A stretch of DNA of 39,112 bases, taken from contig NZ_AUCV01000052.1 of the NCBI RefSeq assembly GCF_000429945.1, positions 1 to 39,112 on the forward strand. The letters run 5' to 3'. The position numbers were made by a program, and so were the translations under genes. Positions 1 to 7,349 of the stretch are shown piece after piece; within the stretch, counting starts at the first letter, position 1; every line of letters starts with the position of its first letter. Origin of the DNA: Desulfogranum japonicum DSM 18378. Lineage in GTDB: Bacteria > Desulfobacterota > Desulfobulbia > Desulfobulbales > Desulfobulbaceae. A model generated the notes under the pieces. It was not told where the DNA came from. It searched no databases and worked only from the letters and a program-made list of their open reading frames with translations.

Positions 1-1
1 G

Positions 2-283
2 ATCGGCAGTTCGAAATCGCAGACTCGAAATGCTGATGCTGTAGAGAACCATCTCAACTTTTGCATGATGGCGACAACGCTGACATGGGTTTATGCGGCT
101 CGACTGCAAAAGGCGCCCGATCGCAAATATAAAGTTCGCGGCCGTTCCGGATTTGCATTTTCAGATGTCCGAAGAATTATAGCCGAGGCCGCATTGAGTG
201 AGGATTTTCAATCGATTTGCCCGTTACCGAGGCAAAAGACGCAAAAATCTTTTGTCAGAACACTGCTACGCATGGTCGCGTAG
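2..283 (+). CDS. DDE transposase, C-terminal part (cut by window edge)
   Basis: The reading frame is open from base 2 without a start codon and ends at TAG 281-283, so only the last ~93 residues of a longer protein are present. The stretch AVENHLNFCMMATTLTW, followed by a basic segment and FAFSDVRRIIAEAAL, resembles the C-terminal end of IS4-like DDE transposases, where the catalytic Glu helix is followed by a hydrophobic segment. The family cannot be fixed from this fragment and the catalytic Asp residues would lie outside the window. Codon use is ordinary. No terminal inverted repeat could be confirmed downstream. It probably marks an insertion boundary just left of the allantoin operon; whether the element is intact cannot be told. 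Confidence 0.55.
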   Translation: MGSSKSQTRNADAVENHLNFCMMATTLTWVYAARLQKAPDRKYKVRGRSGFAFSDVRRIIAEAALSEDFQSICPLPRQKTQKSFVRTLLRMVA

Positions 284-898
284 GGGAACCGGGATCGGCG
301 ATGTGATAATTTCCAGGAAACTTTAGAATTGATAGTATACGCCTACCTAACCCGGGAAGATAAGATTTTAAGCATAACGCTGCTGCAGGAAACAACCGTC
401 ACATCTGGACAGGCACTGACTCAAATATATTACGCGAGAAGATTACCCCGCATACGCAAACCCCAACATTTCATAGATATACAACACTATACAACAATAC
501 TTCGACAAAAAAGATATAAATACCAATCTTTACAGCTAGATCCCACCCTCAAAAAAAATAAACATTTTTGTGATAACAAATCAATTAAACGTCTTCAAGG
601 CGATTCCACTTCACAAACAGGACAGTATAGATCTCAAAATAACAACAAAAGATTAGTAAGTAGCCAAAAAACAAGCTCCAAAACCAGCGCGATACACATA
701 TTCCGATTTTGTAATAAACGGCCATTACCAGGATACATATATTTCATAGATGTAATTTATATAAATATTGCCCCACCTTTTATTTCACTTCATCACATAG
801 CTACTATCTGCCAAGTGATAATCTAACATTTTATAATAACGCCTTTTTTCTTCAACAATCGCAAATCGACTGCAAAACTCTGCATCTGCAGAATAAAC
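284..898. other. AT-rich intergenic region upstream of the allantoin operon
   Basis: No convincing gene is visible. A 165-codon open frame (329-826) has low-complexity composition, no ribosome binding site and no recognisable motif, so it is treated as chance. Short imperfect palindromes are present, for example GTAAT-N8-ATTAC at 711-728 and CTGCA-TC-TGCAG at 880-891. Because a sigma-54 promoter lies at 899-914, this region is where upstream activator binding sites would be expected, but no site could be assigned to a known activator. Confidence 0.5.
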
Positions 899-914
899 TG
901 GCATTAGCAATGCA
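899..914 (+). promoter_or_regulatory. sigma-54 (-24/-12) promoter for the allantoin operon
   Basis: TGGCATTAGCAATGCA matches the sigma-54 consensus TGGCAC-N5-TTGCW, with the GG (900-901) and GC (912-913) dinucleotides separated by exactly 10 bp. The predicted transcript start is near 925, about 55 nt before the puuE ATG. Sigma-54 promoters need an enhancer-binding activator such as NtrC; none is encoded in the window. A matching promoter precedes the ammonium transporter fusion at 13502, which supports nitrogen control. The assignment is by sequence match only. Confidence 0.7.
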
Positions 915-917
915 CAC

Positions 918-940
918 ACATCTTATAAGATACAAGATGT
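918..940. promoter_or_regulatory. Candidate operator (inverted repeat on the predicted start site)
   Basis: ACATCTT (918-924) and AAGATGT (934-940) form a perfect 7-bp inverted repeat. Nested inside the left half is the 12-bp palindrome ATCTTATAAGAT (920-931). The element covers the transcription start predicted from the sigma-54 promoter, the usual place for a repressor. The pathway-linked GntR/FCD regulator at 11553 is the obvious candidate to bind it, but this pairing is inferred. Confidence 0.45.
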
Positions 941-980
941 AAAATATGTTTTTCGACACTAAATCAGCAAATTAAAAGAA

Positions 981-1919
981 ATGACATCTAAAATAAACTC
1001 AACCTACCCACGTGATCTGACAGGCTACGGAGCAAAACCTCCACAGGCTCAGTGGCCATGCGGATCCCGATTGGCCATACAATTTGTACTCAACTATGAG
1101 GAAGGTGGAGAAAATTGCGTTCTACATGGGGATCCGGCATCAGAGACCTTTCTATCCGAAATGATAGGAGCCGCAGCATTCCATGGACGCAGACATATGA
1201 GCATGGAATCTCTATATGAATACGGCAGTCGCGTTGGCATATGGAGGCTACTGAAATTATTCGCTAAAAAAGAAATTCCCTTAACGATATTTGGCGTTGC
1301 CATGGCACTGGAACGAAATCCGGCAGTAGTAGATGCCTGTCTTGATGCAGGCCATGAAATATGCTCTCACGGATATCGCTGGATTGATTACGATCAGGTG
1401 CCCATTGATGTTGAACGGGAGCATATTGAAAAAGCAGTCGAAATACTCAACCGTTTAACAGGAGAACCACCACGTGGATGGTACACAGGACGCACTTCCG
1501 TCAACACCCGCAAACTGGTAGTTGAACACGGGGGTTTTCTCTATGACGCCGATGACTACAGCGATGATCTCCCCTTCTGGACTTCGGTCTCAGGAAAACC
1601 GCACTTGGTTGTTCCCTACACCCTGGATGTAAACGACATGCGATTTGCCGCTCCCCAGGGCTTTAACTGCGGCGACCAGTATTTCAGCTATCTAAAAGAC
1701 ACTTTCGACACCCTTTATGAAGAGAGCCTAGAGATTCCCAGAATGATGTCCGTTGGCATGCACTGTCGTCTCGTTGGCAAACCTGGACGTATTAAAGCCC
1801 TGGAACGCTTCCTGGATTATACACTGTCCCACCAGGACGTCTGGTTCTGCAGAAGAATTGATATAGCCCGACACTGGCAGCTCACTCATCCACCTGATAT
1901 TTCGGCATTACAGCCTTAA
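981..1919 (+). CDS. puuE: Allantoinase, PuuE type (polysaccharide deacetylase fold)
   Basis: Predicted to hydrolyse allantoin to allantoate in the cytoplasm. The 312-residue protein matches the PuuE family: YPRDLTGYG near residues 9-17, the hallmark NYEEGGENCVLHGD at 38-51, and the HEICSHGYRW segment at 125-134, which is the NodB-type deacetylase core. MHCRLVGKPGR at 260-270 is the conserved C-terminal family motif. This family is unrelated to the metal-binding amidohydrolase AllB and has been described as cofactor-independent. The length is normal for the family. The ATG at 981 is preceded by only a weak A-rich ribosome site. It is the first gene of a run of co-oriented genes for allantoin uptake and breakdown, behind a sigma-54 promoter. 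Confidence 0.9.
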   Translation: MTSKINSTYPRDLTGYGAKPPQAQWPCGSRLAIQFVLNYEEGGENCVLHGDPASETFLSEMIGAAAFHGRRHMSMESLYEYGSRVGIWRLLKLFAKKEIPLTIFGVAMALERNPAVVDACLDAGHEICSHGYRWIDYDQVPIDVEREHIEKAVEILNRLTGEPPRGWYTGRTSVNTRKLVVEHGGFLYDADDYSDDLPFWTSVSGKPHLVVPYTLDVNDMRFAAPQGFNCGDQYFSYLKDTFDTLYEESLEIPRMMSVGMHCRLVGKPGRIKALERFLDYTLSHQDVWFCRRIDIARHWQLTHPPDISALQP

Positions 1920-1965
1920 CTTTCAACCCGATACAGCTAAACAACAACCCCTCAGGAGAAACACA

Positions 1966-3147
1966 ATGCGTAAATTACTTGTAAAAACGGCTGGAATAGC
2001 AGCCATATCCATGGCAATGGCTTGCCAGACGGCAACTGCCAATGAAGCTCTAAAAATTGGTTTTGTTGGCGTCACCTCAGGCCCGGCAGCAGCATGGGGA
2101 ACGTCCAATGTTCGTTCCATGCAGACCCGCGCTGACTGGCTCAACGAACAGGGTGGCGTCACCATTGGTGATACCACATATGACATTGAAATCATCACCT
2201 TTGACGACCAGAAAGACCCCAAGCGAGCCATAGCAGGTATGGAAAAAATGGCCCAGGAAGGCATCCACTACGTCGTCGGGCCCAATGTGGATGATGGTGC
2301 TGCTGCGGTGAGGCCGGTTGCTGAAAAGAATGATATTATCTACTTTCCGTATGCCTTTCCCAAATCGCTCTACACCCCACCGGCATCCAATGCTGTCCTG
2401 GGTATGATCGCCAATTATCAGTCAGGCCCGGCTATCTATACATACCTGAAGGAAAACAAAGGCGTTAAAACAGTTGCCTTTGTGGCTGCCAATGAATCTG
2501 ATCCTCTCTCGCAACGAGACGGTGGAGTAGCTGCTGCTGAAGCTCTAGGCCTTAAAGTAGTTTCGAGCAATATCACCTATCAGGTTGATACTACAGATTT
2601 TACTCCAGTTATAACTCCTGCGATCAAAAAGCGACCAGACCTTCTGGTGCTCAGCGGCGTCGCTCCGGCAAACGCACCTCAGTTGATCCGATCAGCAAGA
2701 GAACTGGGATACCAGGGCATCATTTCAACAGAGACAGCGCAGGATGCCCAGGTATTACAGGAGGGTGCAGGAAACCTGGCCAATGGCTTTATTTCCGTTG
2801 GAGGTGCTTCCACTCCTGAAATCGCCTCTGACACCATGCGTGAGTTTGTGAAACGCTACACAGAAAAATTCGGCGAATACAATGATGAATCCAACACCAA
2901 GGTCTATGCCCTGGAATATATCATTGAAACACTGAAAGCCAATCCCAATGCATTGACAAATGTGGAAGAATTCAAAAAGACCATTGAAACTTTTGAAGTT
3001 CCAAATCCATACATGAAAGGCGACGCATCCCTCAAGTATGTAGGTACCACTTCATTTACCCAAAAACGGCAACTCATGGTGCCATTGGTGGTCAATGTGT
3101 ACCAAGATGGAAAGTTTGAGACTCTCTTTATTGCAGAGGTTGACTAA
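1966..3147 (+). CDS. Liv-type ABC transporter substrate-binding protein (candidate allantoin/ureide binder)
   Basis: A periplasmic binding protein of the branched-chain amino acid family (Peripla_BP_6, type I fold), 393 residues. A signal peptide with a basic start and hydrophobic core ends near ATA-NEA at residues 24-28; the Cys in MAMAC is a poor lipobox, so a soluble periplasmic form is more likely. The mature N-terminus IGFVGVTSGPAAAWG is the usual ligand-loop strand of these proteins. AGGAG lies just before the ATG. It sits 46 bp after puuE and ahead of matching permease and ATPase genes, so the ligand is probably allantoin or a related ureide rather than leucine. The ligand cannot be read from sequence alone; urea or amides remain possible. 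Confidence 0.85.
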   Translation: MRKLLVKTAGIAAISMAMACQTATANEALKIGFVGVTSGPAAAWGTSNVRSMQTRADWLNEQGGVTIGDTTYDIEIITFDDQKDPKRAIAGMEKMAQEGIHYVVGPNVDDGAAAVRPVAEKNDIIYFPYAFPKSLYTPPASNAVLGMIANYQSGPAIYTYLKENKGVKTVAFVAANESDPLSQRDGGVAAAEALGLKVVSSNITYQVDTTDFTPVITPAIKKRPDLLVLSGVAPANAPQLIRSARELGYQGIISTETAQDAQVLQEGAGNLANGFISVGGASTPEIASDTMREFVKRYTEKFGEYNDESNTKVYALEYIIETLKANPNALTNVEEFKKTIETFEVPNPYMKGDASLKYVGTTSFTQKRQLMVPLVVNVYQDGKFETLFIAEVD

Positions 3148-3184
3148 AGACTTCGTTTGCCGCCTTATATAGCATACAGACGTG

Positions 3185-3210
3185 CCGTCTCTCCGGCAAC
3201 AGAGAGGCGG
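3185..3210 (+). promoter_or_regulatory. Intercistronic hairpin after the binding-protein gene
   Basis: CCGTCTCTC (3185-3193) pairs with GAGAGGCGG (3202-3210) over 9 bp with one G-U pair and an 8-nt loop, with no following T run. It lies in the 115-bp gap between the binding-protein and permease genes. Such hairpins often stabilise the upstream mRNA so the binding protein is made in excess of the membrane parts; that role is inferred here. Confidence 0.45.
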
Positions 3211-3262
3211 GACGCCTGTGTGAGCTTTAAGGCCCACGGCTTTACACAGTGGACACAATATA

Positions 3263-4132
3263 ATGGAACAGATTCTTGTCAATGGCGCATATCTTGGGGC
3301 GCAGTATGCCCTGATTGCCCTGGGGCTCACCCTGATCTTTGCGCTCATGAATGTATTGAACTTTGCCCATGGCCAGATGTATGTATTGGGAGGCTTTGTT
3401 ACCTACACCATTTATGGCCAGTTGGGCATGCCCTATGCTCTCGCCCTGCTGGTTACTGCAGTATCGCTGGCTGTGGTGGGAGCAGTGGTCGAACGTTTTC
3501 TTTTTCGCCCGGTTATCCGCCGTTCACAACGTGATGAAAGCACCATGCTGCTGGCAGCAGGACTCGGTTTTTTCCTGGATGCTGTCATCCTTCTGCTCTT
3601 TGGCGAAAAGCAGCGCGGCGTACCCAAACTGATAGACGGGGTTTTTAACTGGGATTTCAGAGTAATCATGCCTCACGATCGTATTCTCATAGGCTGTCTG
3701 GCTGTTGGCTGCATCGTTCTCTTCATTCTGTTCATGCATTTCAGCAAAACAGGACGGGCTCTACGCGCTTTGGCCCAGGACAGAGACGCTGCTCAGCTCA
3801 TGGGTGTGGATGTGGACAGATACAGCATGACCGGCTTTGCACTTGGTGCCATGCTTGCGGGTATTGTCGGCGGTTTGCTGGTTACCATAACCGGGGTGAA
3901 TCTTGGTATGGGAGGTCCGACTTCAACCAAAGCCTTTATGATGGTGATGATAGGCGGAGCCGGTGTTATTCCTGGAGCTATTGTTGGTGGAGTAATACTT
4001 GGATTCATGGAATCCATCCTGCTTTCTGCCCTGGCCAGTTATGGAGATGTGACCTATCTGCTGATTTTTGTCTCCCTGATGATTTTTCTCGCCATCCGGC
4101 CCAACGGTCTGATGGGCAAACCCTGGGGTTGA
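3263..4132 (+). CDS. livH: Liv-type ABC transporter permease (LivH family)
   Basis: An inner-membrane permease of 289 residues, typical for LivH. It is strongly hydrophobic with about eight predicted membrane segments. The N-terminal stretch GAYLGAQYALIALGLTLIF and the following NFAHGQMYVLGG are the standard LivH opening. The conserved cytoplasmic segment GRALRALAQDRDAAQLMGV at about residues 164-182 is the coupling loop that contacts the ATPases. It partners LivM, encoded immediately after. The ATG at 3263 has only a weak ribosome site. Substrate is inferred from the operon to be allantoin or another ureide. The symbol is a family name and does not imply leucine transport. Confidence 0.88.
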   Translation: MEQILVNGAYLGAQYALIALGLTLIFALMNVLNFAHGQMYVLGGFVTYTIYGQLGMPYALALLVTAVSLAVVGAVVERFLFRPVIRRSQRDESTMLLAAGLGFFLDAVILLLFGEKQRGVPKLIDGVFNWDFRVIMPHDRILIGCLAVGCIVLFILFMHFSKTGRALRALAQDRDAAQLMGVDVDRYSMTGFALGAMLAGIVGGLLVTITGVNLGMGGPTSTKAFMMVMIGGAGVIPGAIVGGVILGFMESILLSALASYGDVTYLLIFVSLMIFLAIRPNGLMGKPWG

Positions 4133-4137
4133 GCGCC

Positions 4138-5109
4138 ATGAACACAAAACAGATTTTCTCCAGCCTGCTCTTTCTACTCTCAATCCTTGTGCTTATCCCC
4201 TGGTTCATTGCAACCAGTGGACGCTGGGATCTGTATTATACCCTCACCTCGGTGGCCCTGCTTGCCATTGCGAGCGCCGGGGTCTGGCTCACCTTCTATA
4301 TCGGCCGCATCAATATCGGCCAGGGAGCGTTTGCCCTGCTCGGCGGGTATATAACCGCTATTCTGATTACCAAAGCACATTTTTCCTTTTGGATAGCCTT
4401 GCCCCTGTCAGGGATTGGCGCAGCATTGATCAGCGTCTTGATCGGCCTGCCCATTCTTCGTCTTCGCGGGGTCTATTTTGCCATGATCACCCTGGTTCTG
4501 ACTGAAGTTGGCCGACTGAGCGCTCTGGCCCTGCCCATAACCAATGGCGCCAAAGGCATATCCAATATTCCGCTTCCAGGCAAGGTATCGCTTTTTGGAA
4601 TTCCTATCATTCCGGATTTTGCGACCTTGGAGAATCCACGCATCGGTTTTTATTTTCTGGCGGTATGCCTGATGATTCTCTGTTTTGCCGTCGTATTCCG
4701 CCTGGTACATTCACGGCTTGGTCATTTATGCCGTTCCATGCAGCAGAACGAAGAACTGACGGCATCCATCGGGGTGAATATAGCGTATATCAGAATCATT
4801 ATTTATGCGCTGTGTTCTTTCATGGGTGGTATTGGCGGTTCAATTTTTGCGGTAATGTCGCAATCGATCTACCCTTCGAGTTTCCAGGTGGCAGATTCCA
4901 TCAACTTCATGCTTAACTGCTTTCTTGGCGGACTTGGTTATGTATTTGGCCCCATGCTGGGAACAGTGGTGCTTTACTTTGGCTGGGACCTGCTGTTTCA
5001 GACGGGGAAATACCAGATGTTGATCTACTCGTCACTCCTTATTCTCTGCATGCTGATCCTGCCTAACGGCCTGCTCAGTCTGAGGCTGCCTGGGAGGAAA
5101 AACTCATGA
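4138..5109 (+). CDS. livM: Liv-type ABC transporter permease (LivM family)
   Basis: Second inner-membrane permease of the importer. From the ATG at 4138 it has 323 residues and about nine hydrophobic segments. WLTFYIGRINIGQGAFALLGGY and GLPILRLRGVYFAMITL are diagnostic of LivM, and the coupling loop around GHLCRSMQQNEELTASIGV is present. A TTG at 4129 would overlap the livH stop, but the ATG three codons later is the more ordinary start. The gene end overlaps the next start by 4 bp (ATGA), indicating translational coupling with the ATPase. Confidence 0.88.
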   Translation: MNTKQIFSSLLFLLSILVLIPWFIATSGRWDLYYTLTSVALLAIASAGVWLTFYIGRINIGQGAFALLGGYITAILITKAHFSFWIALPLSGIGAALISVLIGLPILRLRGVYFAMITLVLTEVGRLSALALPITNGAKGISNIPLPGKVSLFGIPIIPDFATLENPRIGFYFLAVCLMILCFAVVFRLVHSRLGHLCRSMQQNEELTASIGVNIAYIRIIIYALCSFMGGIGGSIFAVMSQSIYPSSFQVADSINFMLNCFLGGLGYVFGPMLGTVVLYFGWDLLFQTGKYQMLIYSSLLILCMLILPNGLLSLRLPGRKNS

Positions 5110-5897
5110 CACCACCCATCTTACAGGTGCGCAACCTGACTAAAAAATTTGGTGGGCTCACCGCCAATAACGATATCAGCTTTGATGTGGCTCCAGGTGA
5201 GATACTCTCTGTTATCGGGCCCAACGGAGCCGGCAAATCAACCCTGTTCAAACTGATCAGTTCGTTTCTGCGAACAACCAGCGGAGAAGTACTCTTTGCC
5301 GGAGAACGGGTCTCTAACCTGGCCCCTCATATTGTTGCCCGCAAAGGTATTGTCCGCACTTTTCAGGAAACCACCATCTTTAAAAACATGACAGTGCGGG
5401 AAAGCGTTATTGTTGCCCACCATATCCGGTCAAAAGCCAATCTGCTTGGGTATTTCTTCAGATCAGCCAATGCGCATCAGGATGAACAGACATTTGGCCG
5501 TTCAGCTGACGATATCCTTGATTTTCTTGGACTTGCACCCCTTGCCAATGAAATTGCGTGCAATCTGCCGCAAGGGCATCTGCGTGCGCTGGGAATAGCC
5601 ATAGGCCTTGCCTGTGATCCCAAAGTATTGCTTTTGGACGAGCCCTTTGCAGGCATGAACCACGACGAAACCATGCAGATGGTGGAGCTTGTCCGCGGAG
5701 TGCGCGACCGGGGAGTTACAGTTTTGCTGGTAGAACATGACATGGCTGCTGTCATGCGTATCTCTGATCGCATCGTGGTCCTCAATTTTGGCGAAAAAAT
5801 AGCTGAAGGCACTCCTGCTGAAATTCAGGACAACGAACAGGTAATAGAGGCTTACCTAGGCAGGGAAGAAGATTTAGTGGGGTTATATACATGTTAA
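5106..5897 (+). CDS. livG: Liv-type ABC transporter ATPase (LivG family)
   Basis: One of two ATPase subunits of the importer, 263 residues, usual for LivG. Walker A is GPNGAGKST at about residues 38-46, Walker B is VLLLDEPFAGM near 175-185, and the switch His follows in LLVEHDM. The signature region reads NLPQGHLRALGIAIGLA, where LPQGHLR replaces the usual LSYGQQR; the central glycine is kept but the serine is absent, a mild departure. FAGMNHDET is the typical LivG sequence after Walker B. It overlaps both neighbours by a few bases (ATGA with livM, 7 bp with livF), as expected for stoichiometric expression. It binds to the cytoplasmic side of the LivHM-type pore. Confidence 0.87.
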   Translation: MTPPILQVRNLTKKFGGLTANNDISFDVAPGEILSVIGPNGAGKSTLFKLISSFLRTTSGEVLFAGERVSNLAPHIVARKGIVRTFQETTIFKNMTVRESVIVAHHIRSKANLLGYFFRSANAHQDEQTFGRSADDILDFLGLAPLANEIACNLPQGHLRALGIAIGLACDPKVLLLDEPFAGMNHDETMQMVELVRGVRDRGVTVLLVEHDMAAVMRISDRIVVLNFGEKIAEGTPAEIQDNEQVIEAYLGREEDLVGLYTC

Positions 5898-6604
5898 AAA
5901 TAGAAAACGTAGAACTGTATTACGACCATGTCTATGCCTTGAAAAAGGTGTCCCTGCATCTCGAAGAAGGCGAAACAGTGGCACTGATCGGCGCCAATGG
6001 TGCCGGAAAAAGTTCCATATTACGATCCATTACAGGATTGAGCAAAATCAAGCACGGCTCCATATCCTTTCAGGGGCAGGAAATACACCATCGTCGGCCA
6101 GCTGATATAGTCAAAAGTGGAATCATCATGGTGCCTGAAGGCCGTCGCGTGTTTCCGTACATGTCTGTACGGGATAACCTTCTGATGGGCGCTTTCAGCC
6201 GCACTGACAAGGCAGAAATACGTCAGTCTCTGGAACAGGTGCTCACAAGGTTTCCCATCCTGAAAGAGCGCTACGGACAATCTGCAGGGACCCTGAGCGG
6301 AGGGGAGCAGCAGATGATGGTTATTGGCCGCGCTCTCATGGCCAAACCAAAGCTTCTCTTATTGGATGAACCATCCCTTGGCATTGCACCTAAATTGGTC
6401 GCTGACATTGCCAGGGCCATTGTCCAGATCAATAAGGAAGAAAAAGTTTCAGTGCTTCTGGTAGAACAAAACTCCAGAATGGCTCTGCGTATCTCACACA
6501 GGGCATATGCCCTTACCACCGGGGCCGTTGCAATTCATGGCAAATCCTCAGATCTGCTGGAGGATGAGCGGGTACAGGCTGCCTACCTTGGAGGAGAACT
6601 ATGA
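5891..6604 (+). CDS. livF: Liv-type ABC transporter ATPase (LivF family)
   Basis: Second ATPase subunit, 237 residues, matching LivF length. Walker A GANGAGKSS lies near residues 34-42, the signature LSGGEQQMMVIGRALM is complete near 136-151, and Walker B LLLLDEPSLGIAP follows, with the switch region in LLVEQNS. MVPEGRRVFPYMSVRDNLLMGA is the classic LivF Q-loop region. The signature is canonical here and weakened in the partner LivG-type subunit. The start overlaps the livG end by 7 bp, and the stop overlaps the racemase start by 4 bp, so transport and catabolic genes are translationally linked. Confidence 0.9.
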   Translation: MLKIENVELYYDHVYALKKVSLHLEEGETVALIGANGAGKSSILRSITGLSKIKHGSISFQGQEIHHRRPADIVKSGIIMVPEGRRVFPYMSVRDNLLMGAFSRTDKAEIRQSLEQVLTRFPILKERYGQSAGTLSGGEQQMMVIGRALMAKPKLLLLDEPSLGIAPKLVADIARAIVQINKEEKVSVLLVEQNSRMALRISHRAYALTTGAVAIHGKSSDLLEDERVQAAYLGGEL

Positions 6605-7305
6605 GCTCCATACATCTCTGCCTCATCAACCCCAACAGCACGGCAAGCATGACTGAAAAGTGCGGCCTGGCTGCCAACCGTGTCGTTGGCCCGGGTACCC
6701 AGGTTAAAGCAGTCAATCCCACTGACAGTCCGGCTTCCATCCAGGGATATTATGATGTGGCCATGGCCACGGGTCCCATGCTGGAGATCATTCAGCATGA
6801 TCAGGTTTCAGACGCCTTTATCATTGCCTGTTTTGATGACACGGGGCTCGATGCTGCCCGTTGCCTGACCTCCAAGCCGGTTATCGGCATAGGAGAAGCC
6901 GCCTTTCACATGGCCTCTCTGATCAGCTGCCGCTTTTCTGTTGTCACGACGCTCAGGCGTTCTGTTCCCGGCATAGAAGGCAACCTTCAGAAATACGGAC
7001 TGGCAGAACGTTGTGCAGGTGTCAGGGCTAGCGATATCCCTGTCCTGGATCTGGAAAATCAAGATGCTTCTACTGTAGCAAGGCTGGACGAAATGATCGC
7101 AACAGCCATAAACGAGGATCACGCAGAAGCCATTGTGCTGGGTTGCGCAGGCATGGTTGACATGGTTCATGATCTGGAACACAAACACGGTCTCCCCTTT
7201 GTCGATGGCGTCACTTCTGCCGTAACACTGGCTGAAGCAATGGTACGCTGTGGCCTGTACACTTCAAAAATCGGTGGATACGCGCCAGTCAGCGCCCACA
7301 CTTGA
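6601..7305 (+). CDS. hpxA: Allantoin/hydantoin racemase (Asp/Glu racemase superfamily)
   Basis: A 234-residue cofactor-independent racemase of the hydantoin racemase group. The two catalytic cysteines are visible: C77 in ACFDDTG and C182 in GCAGM. INPNSTASMTE at residues 9-19 is the characteristic N-terminal motif. In this operon the likely job is interconversion of (R)- and (S)-allantoin so that all imported allantoin can be opened by a stereospecific allantoinase, the role described for HpxA. A hydantoin racemase acting on a different substrate is the alternative. The ATG overlaps the livF stop (ATGA), so it belongs to the same transcript. Confidence 0.82.
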   Translation: MSSIHLCLINPNSTASMTEKCGLAANRVVGPGTQVKAVNPTDSPASIQGYYDVAMATGPMLEIIQHDQVSDAFIIACFDDTGLDAARCLTSKPVIGIGEAAFHMASLISCRFSVVTTLRRSVPGIEGNLQKYGLAERCAGVRASDIPVLDLENQDASTVARLDEMIATAINEDHAEAIVLGCAGMVDMVHDLEHKHGLPFVDGVTSAVTLAEAMVRCGLYTSKIGGYAPVSAHT

Positions 7306-7349
7306 CCAGTAGAAAACCATAACAATCTCTTTATATTAATCAGTTACCA

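Noticed and set aside
329-826. 165-codon open frame on the + strand
   Set aside because: Low-complexity, Lys/Tyr/Ile-rich translation of AT-rich DNA with no ribosome site and no motif; it lies in the upstream region of the allantoin operon.
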